Of a stretch of DNA of 64,000 nt, positions 1 to 8,415 are shown piece after piece. Source of the stretch: Tsukamurella tyrosinosolvens (GTDB taxonomy: Bacteria > Actinomycetota > Actinomycetes > Mycobacteriales > Mycobacteriaceae). The stretch lies in assembly GCF_900104775.1 (NCBI RefSeq), contig NZ_FNSA01000001.1, positions 62,001 to 126,000 on the forward strand, in the 5' to 3' direction. Numbering within the stretch: the stretch's first letter is position 1; every line of letters starts with the position of its first letter. The translations under genes and the position numbers were made by a program. The notes beneath the pieces were generated by a model. It saw nothing but the letters and a program-made list of their open reading frames with translations, was not told the DNA's origin and searched no databases.

Positions 1-261
1 CACCCCGCCGAGCGCGAACAGCACGAGCCCCAGCGCCTGCAGCGCCCGGGCGTCGAACCGGTCCGCGAGCACGCCCGCGGCGAACATCGAGACCGCGTAG
101 CCCGCCATGTAGCAGGACAGGGTGAGCTGGATGGCGGAGACCGACGTGTGCAGGTCGATCGCCATCTGCGGCGTCGACGGATTGAGCAGGCTCAGCCCCA
201 GCTGCGGCGCGGTGACCGCGACCAGCAGCATGATCGTGGTCCACCGGCCGGGCGCGCTCAC
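1..261 (-). CDS. MFS transporter, N-terminal part (cut by window edge)
   Basis: The first 87 codons of a major facilitator superfamily carrier are present; the rest lies left of the window. The GTG start is preceded by a GGGAGGAG ribosome-binding site. Two hydrophobic helices are visible. The first carries the LLNPSTPQM segment typical of Bcr/CflA-type multidrug exporters, and the second is followed by the cytoplasmic-loop motif GVLADRFDAR (MFS signature A). It starts 34 bases after the FAD/NAD(P)-binding protein gene and is probably cotranscribed with it, so the pair may make and export a small molecule. The substrate cannot be told from this fragment. Confidence 0.85.
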   Translation of the reverse strand, partial: MSAPGRWTTIMLLVAVTAPQLGLSLLNPSTPQMAIDLHTSVSAIQLTLSCYMAGYAVSMFAAGVLADRFDARALQALGLVLFALGGV

Positions 262-295
262 GACGGTCTCCTCCCGATCGGCGACCGCACTCGCC

Positions 296-1798
296 TCAGC
301 CACCGGTCACCGCCACCGGTTCCGGCTGCGCCACCGCCGGATTCACCCGCTCCGCGATGGACCGTGCCACCGCGCGGGCCCGGCGGCGGATCTTGGCGAT
401 GCTGCTGATGTAGTACAGGTCGCCCGAAGCGATCTCGCCGAGCGCGTACAGCCCCGGCACCGATGCGCCGTCGCGGCCGACGATCGCGTTGTCGTCGACG
501 TTCACCCGCAGACCGCCGTACGGATTGCGCCGGGCCGTGCCGCCGTAGACGAGCGAGGAGACCAGGCTCGCGGCTGCGCCCGAGGGCGCCCCCGCCGGGG
601 TCCGCGTCGCGTTGACCACGTGCTGGACGGCCTCGTCACCGTCGGCGCTGCTCACCACCAGCCCCGAGGCCGACGGTGCCACGTCCCGGACGCCGTGCCG
701 GACGGTCAGTGCACCGTCGACCACCATGTCCCCGAGGACCTGCGCGCTCCGTGCGGGCAGGGGGTTGGCGAGCGCCTGGAAGGGTGCGTGCACGGTGGCG
801 ACCATGGCCGATCGCGCCGAGCGGGTCATCGCCGACCAGAGGTCGTTGGCGTAGTACTGGGCCACGCAGATCACCAGGCGCTGCACCTCGGGCGCGATCG
901 AGACGGGGCGGCCGGCGAAACCCGCGAGGCGGGGCCCGGCGGGCTCGGCGATCGCGCGGAACGCGGCACGCACCTCGGATCGGCGCAGCCCCTCGCCCAC
1001 CGCGAGGTAGTCGACGATGTTCACGACGTCCTCCCACTCGAGGCCGCCGTGCCGCTGGCGCACGCGCCGAATGAGGGCGCCCACATCGGGATCGAAGTCG
1101 AGCGGCTCGAGGTCGCTGCGCACGTCCGGAAGGATGCCCTGCCGCGAGGCCATGAGCAGGTGGCCGCCCCAGCCGCGGGAGCCCACGGCCAGCGCGACGT
1201 CGATGGCGCTGAGGCCGGTGCCGATCACGGCGGCGGAGTCGCCGGCGAGGACCGTCGGCAGCCACTCGTCGACGGGATACGGGTCCTGCGTGTAGTTCTC
1301 GGTCCCCTCGAGCCGGTACGGATCCGCGGGCGGGCTGGAACCCAGCGCGAGCACGACGACGTCGTGCCGGTAGGTCTCCGGCGTGAAGCCGGGGCGGTGC
1401 ACGACGAGCCGCCAGAGATCGCCCTCGCGCGCCGCGTCGGTGACGCGGCCGGTGATCCGCGTGAGCGAGTCGCCGAAGTCGACCGCGCGGGCCTGGGTGC
1501 ACTGCCGCAGGTAGCGGCCGTACGCCCAGCGGGGGACGAAGCTGTGGCCGCCGTCGACGAGGAGCTCCGGCTCGTTCGCCCGGCACCAGTCGACGAACTC
1601 GTCGGGTTCCTCCGCGGAGATGGACATCGCGAACGCCTGCCGGTTCAGCAGGGCCGAATCGGACTCCTCCGCGTATGCCCGACCCGGGCCGATGACCCGG
1701 TCGGCGTAGACGGAGACGGACAGATCGTCGCTCACGGGGAGCTGCCGCAGCAGGCTCACGGCCGCGGCACCCCCTCCGACGATCCCGACTGACACCAC
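296..1798 (-). CDS. FAD/NAD(P)-binding domain protein
   Basis: A 500-residue cytosolic flavoprotein. A Rossmann dinucleotide motif, GIVGGGAAAVSLL, sits at the very N-terminus, and a second nucleotide-binding segment (AAVIGTGLSAIDVA) lies near residue 195. The layout fits the FAD-NAD(P)-binding family (PF13454) of putative amine or siderophore-type monooxygenase-like enzymes. Two adjacent GTG codons could start it, behind a GGGGAG ribosome-binding site; the outer one is given. An MFS exporter follows and a 26-base operator-like palindrome sits just upstream, suggesting a repressor-controlled biosynthesis/export or detoxification unit. The substrate is unknown. Confidence 0.75.
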   Translation of the reverse strand: MVSVGIVGGGAAAVSLLRQLPVSDDLSVSVYADRVIGPGRAYAEESDSALLNRQAFAMSISAEEPDEFVDWCRANEPELLVDGGHSFVPRWAYGRYLRQCTQARAVDFGDSLTRITGRVTDAAREGDLWRLVVHRPGFTPETYRHDVVVLALGSSPPADPYRLEGTENYTQDPYPVDEWLPTVLAGDSAAVIGTGLSAIDVALAVGSRGWGGHLLMASRQGILPDVRSDLEPLDFDPDVGALIRRVRQRHGGLEWEDVVNIVDYLAVGEGLRRSEVRAAFRAIAEPAGPRLAGFAGRPVSIAPEVQRLVICVAQYYANDLWSAMTRSARSAMVATVHAPFQALANPLPARSAQVLGDMVVDGALTVRHGVRDVAPSASGLVVSSADGDEAVQHVVNATRTPAGAPSGAAASLVSSLVYGGTARRNPYGGLRVNVDDNAIVGRDGASVPGLYALGEIASGDLYYISSIAKIRRRARAVARSIAERVNPAVAQPEPVAVTGG

Positions 1799-1811
1799 GA
1801 CGCTCTCCCCT

Positions 1812-1837
1812 CGATCGTTACCTGTGCGTAACGATCG
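1812..1837. promoter_or_regulatory. Perfect inverted repeat, probable repressor operator
   Basis: Two 10-base arms, CGATCGTTAC and GTAACGATCG, match perfectly around a 6-base spacer (CTGTGC). The repeat lies 14 bases before the GTG of the FAD/NAD(P)-binding protein gene. The arm length and GTTAC...GTAAC core resemble TetR-family operators. No regulator gene is adjacent inside the window; it may lie left of the MFS gene. Confidence 0.6.
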
Positions 1838-1938
1838 TCGCGAAGGTCCGCGCCGCGGACAACCCCGGATATGTCACATCGGACAAGGGTGGACACGACG
1901 GACAAAGTCGTATATACGCCTAACGAATATCTGCGTGG

Positions 1939-3609
1939 TCACCAATAGGTGTGCCGCGTGTGCGGCAGCGGCTGCGGGTCCGGGCCCTCCGCGGGCGGGG
2001 GCTGCACCAGGTGCACCACCTGGAGGATGTGGAACTGCTCCTGGTGCACCACCGCGAGGCCGCCGTAGTCGAGCGAGACCTGCATGTCGGTGCCCATGAA
2101 CCGGAACGGGCGGAACGTCCACCACAGGTTCCCGTTCTCCTGCCGGAAGTCGTCCTCGGTGCGGTCGGCATCGGTGAGGACCCAGGCGGCGGTGCACTCG
2201 TCGGCCGCCCACGACGCCCACTGGTTGACGCCCTTCTCCTTGTCCCAGAGCCTCCCGTCGGAGCGGCGGTCGCCGTCGTTGCCCATGTCCCGCAGGCCGT
2301 CGAACACCCCGGGCAGGCCGTCGTGCGCGATCCGCAGCGAGGGCCACGCCCAGCTGGGTTGCACCTGGAAGAAGACGCAGTCGCCGGGGCGCGCGTGGTC
2401 GCGGATGTACCGCGCGGCGTAGCTGAAATCGCTGCCGCCCGGCTTCGACAGCGGGCTGTGCTGCCAGAGGTAGCCGGGGATCGCGGTCACCGTCAGCACC
2501 GCGAGCAGCGCCGCGCCGACGGCCCGCGGGCGGGGCAGGGCCCGCGCCACCGTCGTGACCGCCGCCGCGAGCACGAGCACCACGCCGGGCACCGTGAAGC
2601 TCACGTACCGCCCGACGTAGGACGGGACGACCGGCGACACCAGCAGGATCGCCGCGAGCGGCACCAGGGCGCCGGCCAGGCCGTAGCGGAGCGCGCACGT
2701 GAGGTCCCTGGGTGACGTGCCCGACGGTGCCGCATCCGCCGGTCCGTCCTTCCTCGCCCGCGCGGATCCGTTGACGCCGCGCCGCCACCACAGCAGCGCG
2801 GCGACGGCGATCACGAGCCAGGCCGCCACGGCGAAGGCCGTCGAGTGGTCGAACCACTGGTCGACCAACACGTTCTGGAAGATCCGCCACCCCGGCCATC
2901 GCAGCCAGGAGACCTGGTCGCGCTGCGTCGCCGCAAGGAACACGACGGGGCTCGCCAACGCGATCGCGGCCGCGGAGGCGATCGCCGCGGGTTTCAGCAC
3001 GGCGCGGGTGCGGGTCCGCTCATCCGCGACGAACACCGCCGCCACGGCCAGCACGAGGGTCGCGGAGTAGAGGAAGAGCACCGTCGCGAGCAGCAGCGCC
3101 GCGCCGTAGGCGAGCCAGGCCCGCCCGGCGCGGGGCCTGCCGGCCGACGATGCCGCCCGGTGCGCGGTGATCAGCACGAGCGCCGCGGAGGCGATCACCC
3201 ACGAGTAGGAGCGCGCCTCGACACCCGACCATGTGAGCCGCGGGAGGACCAGCGCGATCACCCCGGCGACCAGCGCGAAGGTCTCCCCGCCGAGCCGGCG
3301 GGCGAGGCAGTAGCAGGCCGCGGTGGCCGCGCCGACGCCGAGCGCCGAGAAGGCCCGCAGCGCGGCCTCGTCGAGCCCGAAGACGAGGGAGAAGGTGCGC
3401 ACGCCCCAGTAGTAGAGGCCGTGCACCGCGTCGATGTTGGTCAGCAGGTGCCAGAGCTCGCCGGGCGAGCGGTCGAGGGCGGAGGCGGTGGCGAGCTCGT
3501 CGAACCAGACGGACGGACGACCGCCGTGCCACAGCGATAGCAGGATGCCGAGGAGCGCGAGGACTCCGGGGACGAGCAGTGTTCGCCGCGGCCGAATTGC
3601 CCGGGCCAT
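1939..3609 (-). CDS. GT-C membrane glycosyltransferase (GT39/PMT_2-like)
   Basis: A 556-residue integral membrane protein of the GT-C fold, which transfers sugars from polyprenyl-phosphate donors outside the membrane. The first helix is followed by the acidic motif WFDELAT (near residue 34), the place where GT39-type enzymes keep their catalytic aspartate. About ten hydrophobic helices follow, then a soluble C-terminal domain of roughly 160 residues. The open frame extends upstream, but the ATG overlaps the stop of the gtrA-like gene (TGATG), so I start it there; a GTG one codon earlier is also possible. Coupling to a GtrA flippase-like protein suggests that protein helps supply or position a lipid-linked sugar. 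Acceptor unknown. Confidence 0.75.
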   Translation of the reverse strand: MARAIRPRRTLLVPGVLALLGILLSLWHGGRPSVWFDELATASALDRSPGELWHLLTNIDAVHGLYYWGVRTFSLVFGLDEAALRAFSALGVGAATAACYCLARRLGGETFALVAGVIALVLPRLTWSGVEARSYSWVIASAALVLITAHRAASSAGRPRAGRAWLAYGAALLLATVLFLYSATLVLAVAAVFVADERTRTRAVLKPAAIASAAAIALASPVVFLAATQRDQVSWLRWPGWRIFQNVLVDQWFDHSTAFAVAAWLVIAVAALLWWRRGVNGSARARKDGPADAAPSGTSPRDLTCALRYGLAGALVPLAAILLVSPVVPSYVGRYVSFTVPGVVLVLAAAVTTVARALPRPRAVGAALLAVLTVTAIPGYLWQHSPLSKPGGSDFSYAARYIRDHARPGDCVFFQVQPSWAWPSLRIAHDGLPGVFDGLRDMGNDGDRRSDGRLWDKEKGVNQWASWAADECTAAWVLTDADRTEDDFRQENGNLWWTFRPFRFMGTDMQVSLDYGGLAVVHQEQFHILQVVHLVQPPPAEGPDPQPLPHTRHTYW

Positions 3610-4046
3610 CACATCAGCTTGAAGATCACCGTGCGCTGGACGATGAAGTTGACGACCGTCGCGGTGCCCTGAGCGACGACGAAGGCGACGAGGCGGTTCA
3701 CGTAGCTGCCGATCCCGTCCTCGGGCGGCGGGAACAGCGTGTAGAAGGCCATGTAGATGCCCAGCTGCACGCCGTACATGGCGATGTACAGCGCCCACAC
3801 CGCGATCATCCGCTTGGTCGAGGGCTCGGCCTGGAACGTCCACCGCCGGTTCAGCAGGTACGCGGTGGTGGTGCCGCAGATGAAGCCGATGGTCTTGGCC
3901 AGGGCCTCGTCCAGGCCGAGGAACTTGCCGAGTAGGAGGGTGATCCCGAAGTCGACGACCGCCGAGAAGCCACCGGTCAGCACGAAGCGCACGAGCTGGG
4001 TCTTGAGATCGAGGGGTACCCGATCAGCGGCTTCGGAGGCGGTCAC
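3609..4046 (-). CDS. GtrA family membrane protein (Rv3789-like)
   Basis: A 145-residue protein with four transmembrane helices and the GtrA/DPMS family hallmarks VRFVLTGGFSAVVDFG near the start and TAYLLNRRWTF in the middle. Family members are linked to moving or presenting polyprenyl-phosphate sugars. In M. tuberculosis the related Rv3789 sits beside dprE1 and is implicated in arabinan assembly. The GTG start is chosen because a TACGCT hexamer lies 8 bases upstream, and the longer frame gives a non-hydrophobic arginine-rich N-terminus. Its stop overlaps the next gene's ATG. It lies 10 kb from dprE1, an unusual separation. Confidence 0.8.
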   Translation of the reverse strand: MTASEAADRVPLDLKTQLVRFVLTGGFSAVVDFGITLLLGKFLGLDEALAKTIGFICGTTTAYLLNRRWTFQAEPSTKRMIAVWALYIAMYGVQLGIYMAFYTLFPPPEDGIGSYVNRLVAFVVAQGTATVVNFIVQRTVIFKLM

Positions 4047-4054
4047 GAGGTCAC

Positions 4055-4060
4055 AGCGTA
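4055..4060 (-). promoter_or_regulatory. -10 element for the gtrA-like gene (leaderless)
   Basis: TACGCT on the minus strand, 8 bases before the GTG, with no Shine-Dalgarno between. This spacing places the transcript start at or next to the start codon. Confidence 0.45.
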
Positions 4061-4075
4061 CCGATGGATCCTTCG

Positions 4076-4567
4076 TTATTCGAATACGTCGTCGTCGGCG
4101 GCGGCCGCGGCGTCCCGGCGGCGCTCGGTCCGGGCCGCCAGGAACACGGCGCCCGCGGCGATCCCGGCGCCCAGGAGTCCGCCGACGGCGGCACCCGCGA
4201 GCGTGCTCGGGTCCCGGTCGAGTTGGAGCGCACACCACACCGCGAGGTACGGGATCAGGATCGCCGCCATCACGGCCTTGCGCTTCGGCGTCAGGAAGGC
4301 GCTGGTGATGGACGCCAGCGGCACGTCGTGCCTGCTGCAGTAGCGGTACGTGGCGAGCTGCGTCGCGAGCAGCAGCAGGAGCACGGCCATCGAGGTGATC
4401 CGCGCACCCTCCGCCGCCGCGATCAGGGAGCCGACGAGCGCCGCCGGCGCGGCCCAGTAGTAGCCCACCGACATGGCCCGGTAGTACTCCTCGCGATTGC
4501 GCTCGTCCCCCCAGGCGGGGTCCGACGGGGCGAGGATGAAGTCCTCGATGCGACTCTCAGCCGACAT
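4076..4567 (-). CDS. Four-helix membrane protein paired with XRE regulator
   Basis: A 163-residue protein: a soluble acidic N-terminus (about residues 1-33), two hydrophobic helices (35-70), a short basic loop with TPKRK, two more helices (95-145), then a charged tail ending in an aspartate/alanine run. I do not recognise a named function. Its ATG overlaps the last 11 bases of the upstream XRE gene, so the two are translated together. Small XRE regulator plus membrane protein pairs are common in bacteria and usually autoregulated. The membrane partner may sense a signal or sequester the regulator; that is inference. Confidence 0.7.
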   Translation of the reverse strand: MSAESRIEDFILAPSDPAWGDERNREEYYRAMSVGYYWAAPAALVGSLIAAAEGARITSMAVLLLLLATQLATYRYCSRHDVPLASITSAFLTPKRKAVMAAILIPYLAVWCALQLDRDPSTLAGAAVGGLLGAGIAAGAVFLAARTERRRDAAAAADDDVFE

Positions 4568-4775
4568 GATCGTCCTCCTTCAGGGGAAACAGTTCTTCGA
4601 CGGTGGAGCCGAGAGCCCGCGCCACCTTCAGCGCGAGGTACACGCTGGGGGCGTAGTCACCCTTCTCCACCGAGACCACCGTCTGCCGGCTCACGCCGAC
4701 CGCGGCGGCCAGTTCAGCCTGGGTGATGCGCTGGTCGCGTCGCCGCGACCGCACCGGGTTCTCGTCGTCCTCCAC
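4557..4775 (-). CDS. Small XRE-family transcriptional regulator
   Basis: A 72-residue single-domain repressor-like protein. The helix-turn-helix spans ITQAELAAAVGVSRQTVVSVEKG, continuing into SVYLALKVARALG, the usual Cro/C1-type helices 3-5. The GTG start is placed at VEDDENP; the frame extends upstream but would run through the operator repeats, and a second GTG six codons later is also possible. The gene overlaps its membrane partner by 11 bases. Tandem GTCAAG...CTTGAC repeats lie immediately upstream, so autoregulation is likely. Confidence 0.8.
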   Translation of the reverse strand: MEDDENPVRSRRRDQRITQAELAAAVGVSRQTVVSVEKGDYAPSVYLALKVARALGSTVEELFPLKEDDHVG

Positions 4776-4782
4776 GGTTCGA

Positions 4783-4823
4783 GTCAAGCATCCTTGACAT
4801 ATGATGTCAAGCATTCTTGTCAT
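4783..4823. promoter_or_regulatory. Tandem operator repeats upstream of the XRE gene
   Basis: Two copies of an 18-base unit, GTCAAGCATCCTTGACAT (4783-4800) and GTCAAGCATTCTTGTCAT (4806-4823), match at 16 of 18 positions with a 23-base period. Each is itself a GTCAAG-N4-CTTGAC inverted repeat, the second with one mismatch. They start 8 bases upstream of the XRE start codon and are the likely binding sites of the XRE dimer. The small conserved gene at 4925 reads away on the other side. Confidence 0.6.
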
Positions 4824-4924
4824 CAGAGGTCTCCATCGCTCGATTCGGGCGGAATCGGTCTCAGTTCTGCCCGATTGCGGGCAGATAATTGACACGGCAT
4901 CGTCGGGCCCGGAAGATCGAAGCC

Positions 4925-5185
4925 GTGCCGGACAGCGAGCTCGTGGATCACATCGCGCGGACCACGGGGCTCTCCGCCACCGAGGCCGTGCGTGTCATCG
5001 ACGACGTCACGGCCTACTACCGGGAACCGGTCGAGGAGTTCGTCCGCCGCCGCCACCGCGACCTGCAGGGGCGCGGCGCCAAGAACGCGGAGATCTTCGC
5101 GACCCTCGCCGACGAGTTGAGCAGCCGGCTCGTCGCCGCACCCGATCTCACCGAGCGGCAGCTGCGCCGCCTCATCTACAGCTAG
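4925..5185 (+). CDS. Small conserved hypothetical protein
   Basis: An 86-residue soluble, helix-rich, charged protein. The C-terminal block (KNAEIFATLADELSSRLVAA, then LTERQLRRLIYS) resembles a widespread family of about 80-residue conserved proteins of unknown function. The GTG start has a GGAAG ribosome-binding site about 9 bases upstream; an in-frame TTG at 4889 is an alternative but has no such site. It ends 14 bases before glmS, whose Shine-Dalgarno overlaps its stop codon, so the two are probably cotranscribed. Confidence 0.65.
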   Translation: MPDSELVDHIARTTGLSATEAVRVIDDVTAYYREPVEEFVRRRHRDLQGRGAKNAEIFATLADELSSRLVAAPDLTERQLRRLIYS

Positions 5186-5199
5186 GAGCCTTCCGAAGC

Positions 5200-7035
5200 A
5201 TGTGCGGAATCGTCGGATACATCGGTGGCCAGACGGCCGTGGACATCCTCGTCGACGGGCTCACCCAGCTCGAGTACCGCGGGTACGACTCGGCGGGCAT
5301 CGCCGTCCTCGGCCCGTCGGGCGCGAAGCGCGTCCGCAGCGTCGGCCGCGTGCGCGACCTGGAGGCCGCGCTGCCGAAGCGGCTCGCGGGCAAGACGGGC
5401 ATCGGCCACACGCGCTGGGCCACGCACGGCGCCCCGTCCGAGGCCAACGCGCACCCGCACACCTCAGCCCCCGACGCCGAGGGCCACGAGCGGATCTTCA
5501 TCGTGCACAACGGCATCATCGACAACGCCCGGGACCTGCGGCTCGAGCTCGAGGCCGACGGGGTGGAGCTCACCTCCGACACCGACACCGAGGCCGTGGC
5601 GCACCTCATCGCCCGCAGCGGCGCCGAGACCCTCGAGGACGCCGTGCGCCAGACGCTGCACCGGCTCAGCGGCACCTACGCCCTGGCCGTCATCGACACC
5701 GAGCACCCCGACCGGATCGTCGTGGCCCGCAACGGCTCCCCGCTCATCATCGGCGTCGGGGACAAGGAGATGTTCGTCGCCTCGGACATCTCCGCCGTGG
5801 TGCGGCACACCAGCCAGGTCGTACACCTCGACGACGGCGAGTGCGCCACCGTCACCGCGTCCGGCTTCCGCATGTTCAGCGCCGACGACAATCGCGCCGT
5901 CGCGAAGTCCGCCACCACCGTGGACATCTCGCCCGACGATCTGGAGCTGGGCAACCACAGCCACTTCATGCTCAAGGAGATCGCGGAGCAGCCGAGCTCG
6001 CTCGAGCGCATGCTCTCCGGCCGGCTCGACGAGCGGTTCGCCACCGCCCGCCTCGACGGCCTGAACCTGGACGCGCAGGCCATGCGCCGGTTCAAGCGCG
6101 TCAAGATCCTCGGCTGCGGCAGCGCCTATTACATGGGCCAGCTGGGCGCCTCCGTCATCGAGGAGCTCGCCCGCATCCCCGCGGACGCCGAGCCCGCCAG
6201 CGAGTTCCGCTACCGCAACCCGATCGTGGAGCCCGACACCCTCTACGTCGCGGTGAGCCAGTCGGGCGAGACCGCCGACACCGCGTTCGCCGTGCAGGAG
6301 GTCAAGCGCAAGGGCGGCACCATCGTCGGCCTGGTCAACGTGGTCGGCTCGACCATCGCGCGCGAGGTCTCGGGCGGCATCTACCTGCACGCCGGCCCCG
6401 AGGTCTCCGTGGCCTCCACCAAGGCCAACACCCACATGGCGGTCGGTTTCGCGCTGCTCGCGCTCGCGCTGGGCCGGGTGCGTGACCTCTCGATCACCGA
6501 CGGGACGCGGATCGTCAAGGGTCTCAAGGCCCTGCCCGCCCAGATCGGCGAGATCATCGAGTCCCCCGGCGACGTCGAGGACGCGGCGAAGCTGCTGGCC
6601 GAGGCGCCCAGCCTGTTCTACATCGGCCGCGTGCGGGGCTACCCGACCGCCCGCGAGGGTGCGCAGAAGTTCAAGGAGATCAGCTACCGCCACGCCGAGG
6701 CGTACCAGGCCTCCGAGCTCAAGCACGGCCCGCTCGCGCTGATCAGCCCGGAGATGCCGACCGTGGCGATCGTCCCCGACGACGAGCTGCTGGACCGCAA
6801 CATCGGTGCGCTGCACGAGATCGCGGCCCGCGGCGGCGACATCGTGGCGATCACCAATCCGGGCGTCGAGCTGCCCGAGGCCAAGGTGACGCTCACGGTG
6901 CCGAAGAACGAGCCCGAGCTGGACCCGATCCTGCTGATGATCCCGACCCAGCTCCTCGCCTACTACGCGGCGCTGAGCCTGGGCCTCAACATCGACCGGC
7001 CCCGCAACCTGGCGAAGTCGGTCACCGTCGAGTAG
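5200..7035 (+). CDS. glmS: Glutamine-fructose-6-phosphate aminotransferase (isomerizing)
   Basis: A 611-residue enzyme that makes glucosamine-6-phosphate from fructose-6-phosphate and glutamine, the first step to UDP-GlcNAc for peptidoglycan and other cell-wall sugars. The start codon is fixed by the family: Cys2 of MCGIVGYIGG is the N-terminal nucleophile of the glutaminase (Ntn) domain, residues 1-240. Two SIS sugar-isomerase domains follow (GCGSAYYMG near 307, SQSGETADT near 353, EISYRHAEAYQASELKHGP near 490), and the C-terminus ends in the typical PRNLAKSVTVE. An AGGAG ribosome-binding site overlaps the upstream stop. Its stop codon abuts the convergent aldehyde dehydrogenase stop with no spacer. 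Confidence 0.97.
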   Translation: MCGIVGYIGGQTAVDILVDGLTQLEYRGYDSAGIAVLGPSGAKRVRSVGRVRDLEAALPKRLAGKTGIGHTRWATHGAPSEANAHPHTSAPDAEGHERIFIVHNGIIDNARDLRLELEADGVELTSDTDTEAVAHLIARSGAETLEDAVRQTLHRLSGTYALAVIDTEHPDRIVVARNGSPLIIGVGDKEMFVASDISAVVRHTSQVVHLDDGECATVTASGFRMFSADDNRAVAKSATTVDISPDDLELGNHSHFMLKEIAEQPSSLERMLSGRLDERFATARLDGLNLDAQAMRRFKRVKILGCGSAYYMGQLGASVIEELARIPADAEPASEFRYRNPIVEPDTLYVAVSQSGETADTAFAVQEVKRKGGTIVGLVNVVGSTIAREVSGGIYLHAGPEVSVASTKANTHMAVGFALLALALGRVRDLSITDGTRIVKGLKALPAQIGEIIESPGDVEDAAKLLAEAPSLFYIGRVRGYPTAREGAQKFKEISYRHAEAYQASELKHGPLALISPEMPTVAIVPDDELLDRNIGALHEIAARGGDIVAITNPGVELPEAKVTLTVPKNEPELDPILLMIPTQLLAYYAALSLGLNIDRPRNLAKSVTVE

Positions 7036-8415
7036 TCAGTCCCGCTTCGGCCCGACCCAGACCTGCTGGGCGTTGACGAACTCGTGGATGCCGGCGCGGC
7101 CCAGCTCGCGGCCGTAGCCGGACCGCTTGATGCCGCCGCTCGGCAGCCGCGGGTCCGTCTTGACGATGCCGTTGACGCTGACCTGCCCGGCCTCGAGCTC
7201 CCGCGCGATGGCCTCGCCGCGCGCCGCGTCGGTCCAGACGCTCGCGGCTAGGCCGTACGGGGTGGCGTTCGCGAGGTCGACGGCGTGGTCGGCGTCGACG
7301 GCCGTCATCACCGCAGCGACGGGGCCGAAGGTCTCCTCCGCGCACGCCGCCATCCCCGGGCGCACCCCGGTGAGCAGAGTGGGCGGATAGAAGAACCCCG
7401 GGCCGTCCGGCACCGTCCCGCCCAACAGGCACGTGGCGCCGGCGGTGACGGTCTCCGTGACCTGGCGATGCAGGTTGTCCCGCAGGTCTTCCCGTGCGAT
7501 CGGGCCGACCTGGGTGTCGTCCTGCCGGGGATCGCCCATCCGCAGGGCGGCGAGCCGGGCACGCAGGGCCTCGACGAGCTCGTCGTGCACGGACCGCTCG
7601 ACGATGATGCGCTTCGCCGCGATGCAGGACTGCCCGGCGTTGATGATCCGGGACAGGGCGAGCACCTCCGCGGCGGCCTCGATGTCGGCGTCCGCCAACA
7701 CGATCGACGGGTCCGAGCCGCCCAGTTCGAGCACAGCTGGTTTGATCTCCGACGCCGCCACGGACGCGACCGCGGCGCCCGCGCGGTCGGAGCCGGTGAA
7801 GGAGACGGCGCGGATCCGGCGGTCGCGGATCACTCCCGCCACGTCGGGCGTCGCCGCCGGGAGCGAGGCGAAGACCCCGTCGGGCGCCCCGACGGCGCGG
7901 AAGGCGCCGGCGATCGCGGCGGCGCACCCCGGGACGTGCGGATCGTGCTTCATGACCGCGGTGTTGCCCGCCATGAGCGCGGGCGCGCAGAACCGGAAGG
8001 CCAACCAGAAGGGCGCGTTCCACGGCAGCACGCCGAGCACCGGGCCGATCGGCAGGTACTGCACGTAACTGGAGGTGGCGTCGGATTCGACGGTCTCCGC
8101 GGCCAGGTACTGCTCGCCGTGGTCGGCGTAGTGTTCGGCTGCCCACGCCGCCTTGATCACCTCGCCCCGCGCCTCGGTGATGGGCTTGCCCATCTCCTCG
8201 GTCATCACGTAGGCGTAATCCTCGACGCCGCGGCGCAGTTCGGCCCCCACCGCGCGCAGCAGCTGCGCCCGCTCGGCGAAGCCCGCCCGCCGCCAGTCGT
8301 GGTACGCCGTCTCGGCGCGCTCGAGCGTCGTCTCGATCTCGACGGGGCCCGCGGCGGGCACCTCCCGCACGGGTTGCCCGGTCGACGGGTCGATCGCGGT
8401 CAGCATCGTGGTCAT
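7036..8415 (-). CDS. Aldehyde dehydrogenase, likely ectoine-catabolic (DoeC-like)
   Basis: A 459-residue NAD(P)-dependent aldehyde dehydrogenase. Visible are the coenzyme segment VSFTGSDRAG, the general-base region LELGGSDP, and the nucleophile Cys264 in INAGQSCIAAKR, which is the form seen in succinate-semialdehyde dehydrogenases. It is the last gene of a four-gene operon and overlaps the ectoine hydrolase stop by four bases (ATGA). In known ectoine pathways an aldehyde dehydrogenase oxidises L-aspartate-4-semialdehyde to aspartate after the transaminase step. That role is inferred from context; by sequence alone succinate semialdehyde is equally possible. Confidence 0.85.
   Translation of the reverse strand: MTTMLTAIDPSTGQPVREVPAAGPVEIETTLERAETAYHDWRRAGFAERAQLLRAVGAELRRGVEDYAYVMTEEMGKPITEARGEVIKAAWAAEHYADHGEQYLAAETVESDATSSYVQYLPIGPVLGVLPWNAPFWLAFRFCAPALMAGNTAVMKHDPHVPGCAAAIAGAFRAVGAPDGVFASLPAATPDVAGVIRDRRIRAVSFTGSDRAGAAVASVAASEIKPAVLELGGSDPSIVLADADIEAAAEVLALSRIINAGQSCIAAKRIIVERSVHDELVEALRARLAALRMGDPRQDDTQVGPIAREDLRDNLHRQVTETVTAGATCLLGGTVPDGPGFFYPPTLLTGVRPGMAACAEETFGPVAAVMTAVDADHAVDLANATPYGLAASVWTDAARGEAIARELEAGQVSVNGIVKTDPRLPSGGIKRSGYGRELGRAGIHEFVNAQQVWVGPKRD

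Noticed and set aside
1857-1905. Repeated GGACAA hexamers at 1857, 1881 and 1900 (TTGTCC on the minus strand)
   Set aside because: Irregular spacing and no palindrome or matching -10 series; could be chance or weak -35 elements.
4771-4790. GGTTCGAGTC resembling a tRNA T-loop
   Set aside because: No acceptor, D or anticodon stems can be built around it; it lies at the XRE gene start and its operator repeats.
4889-4924. TTG start giving a longer version of the small protein before glmS
   Set aside because: No ribosome-binding site, and the extra residues are basic and unlike the rest; GTG at 4925 has GGAAG upstream.
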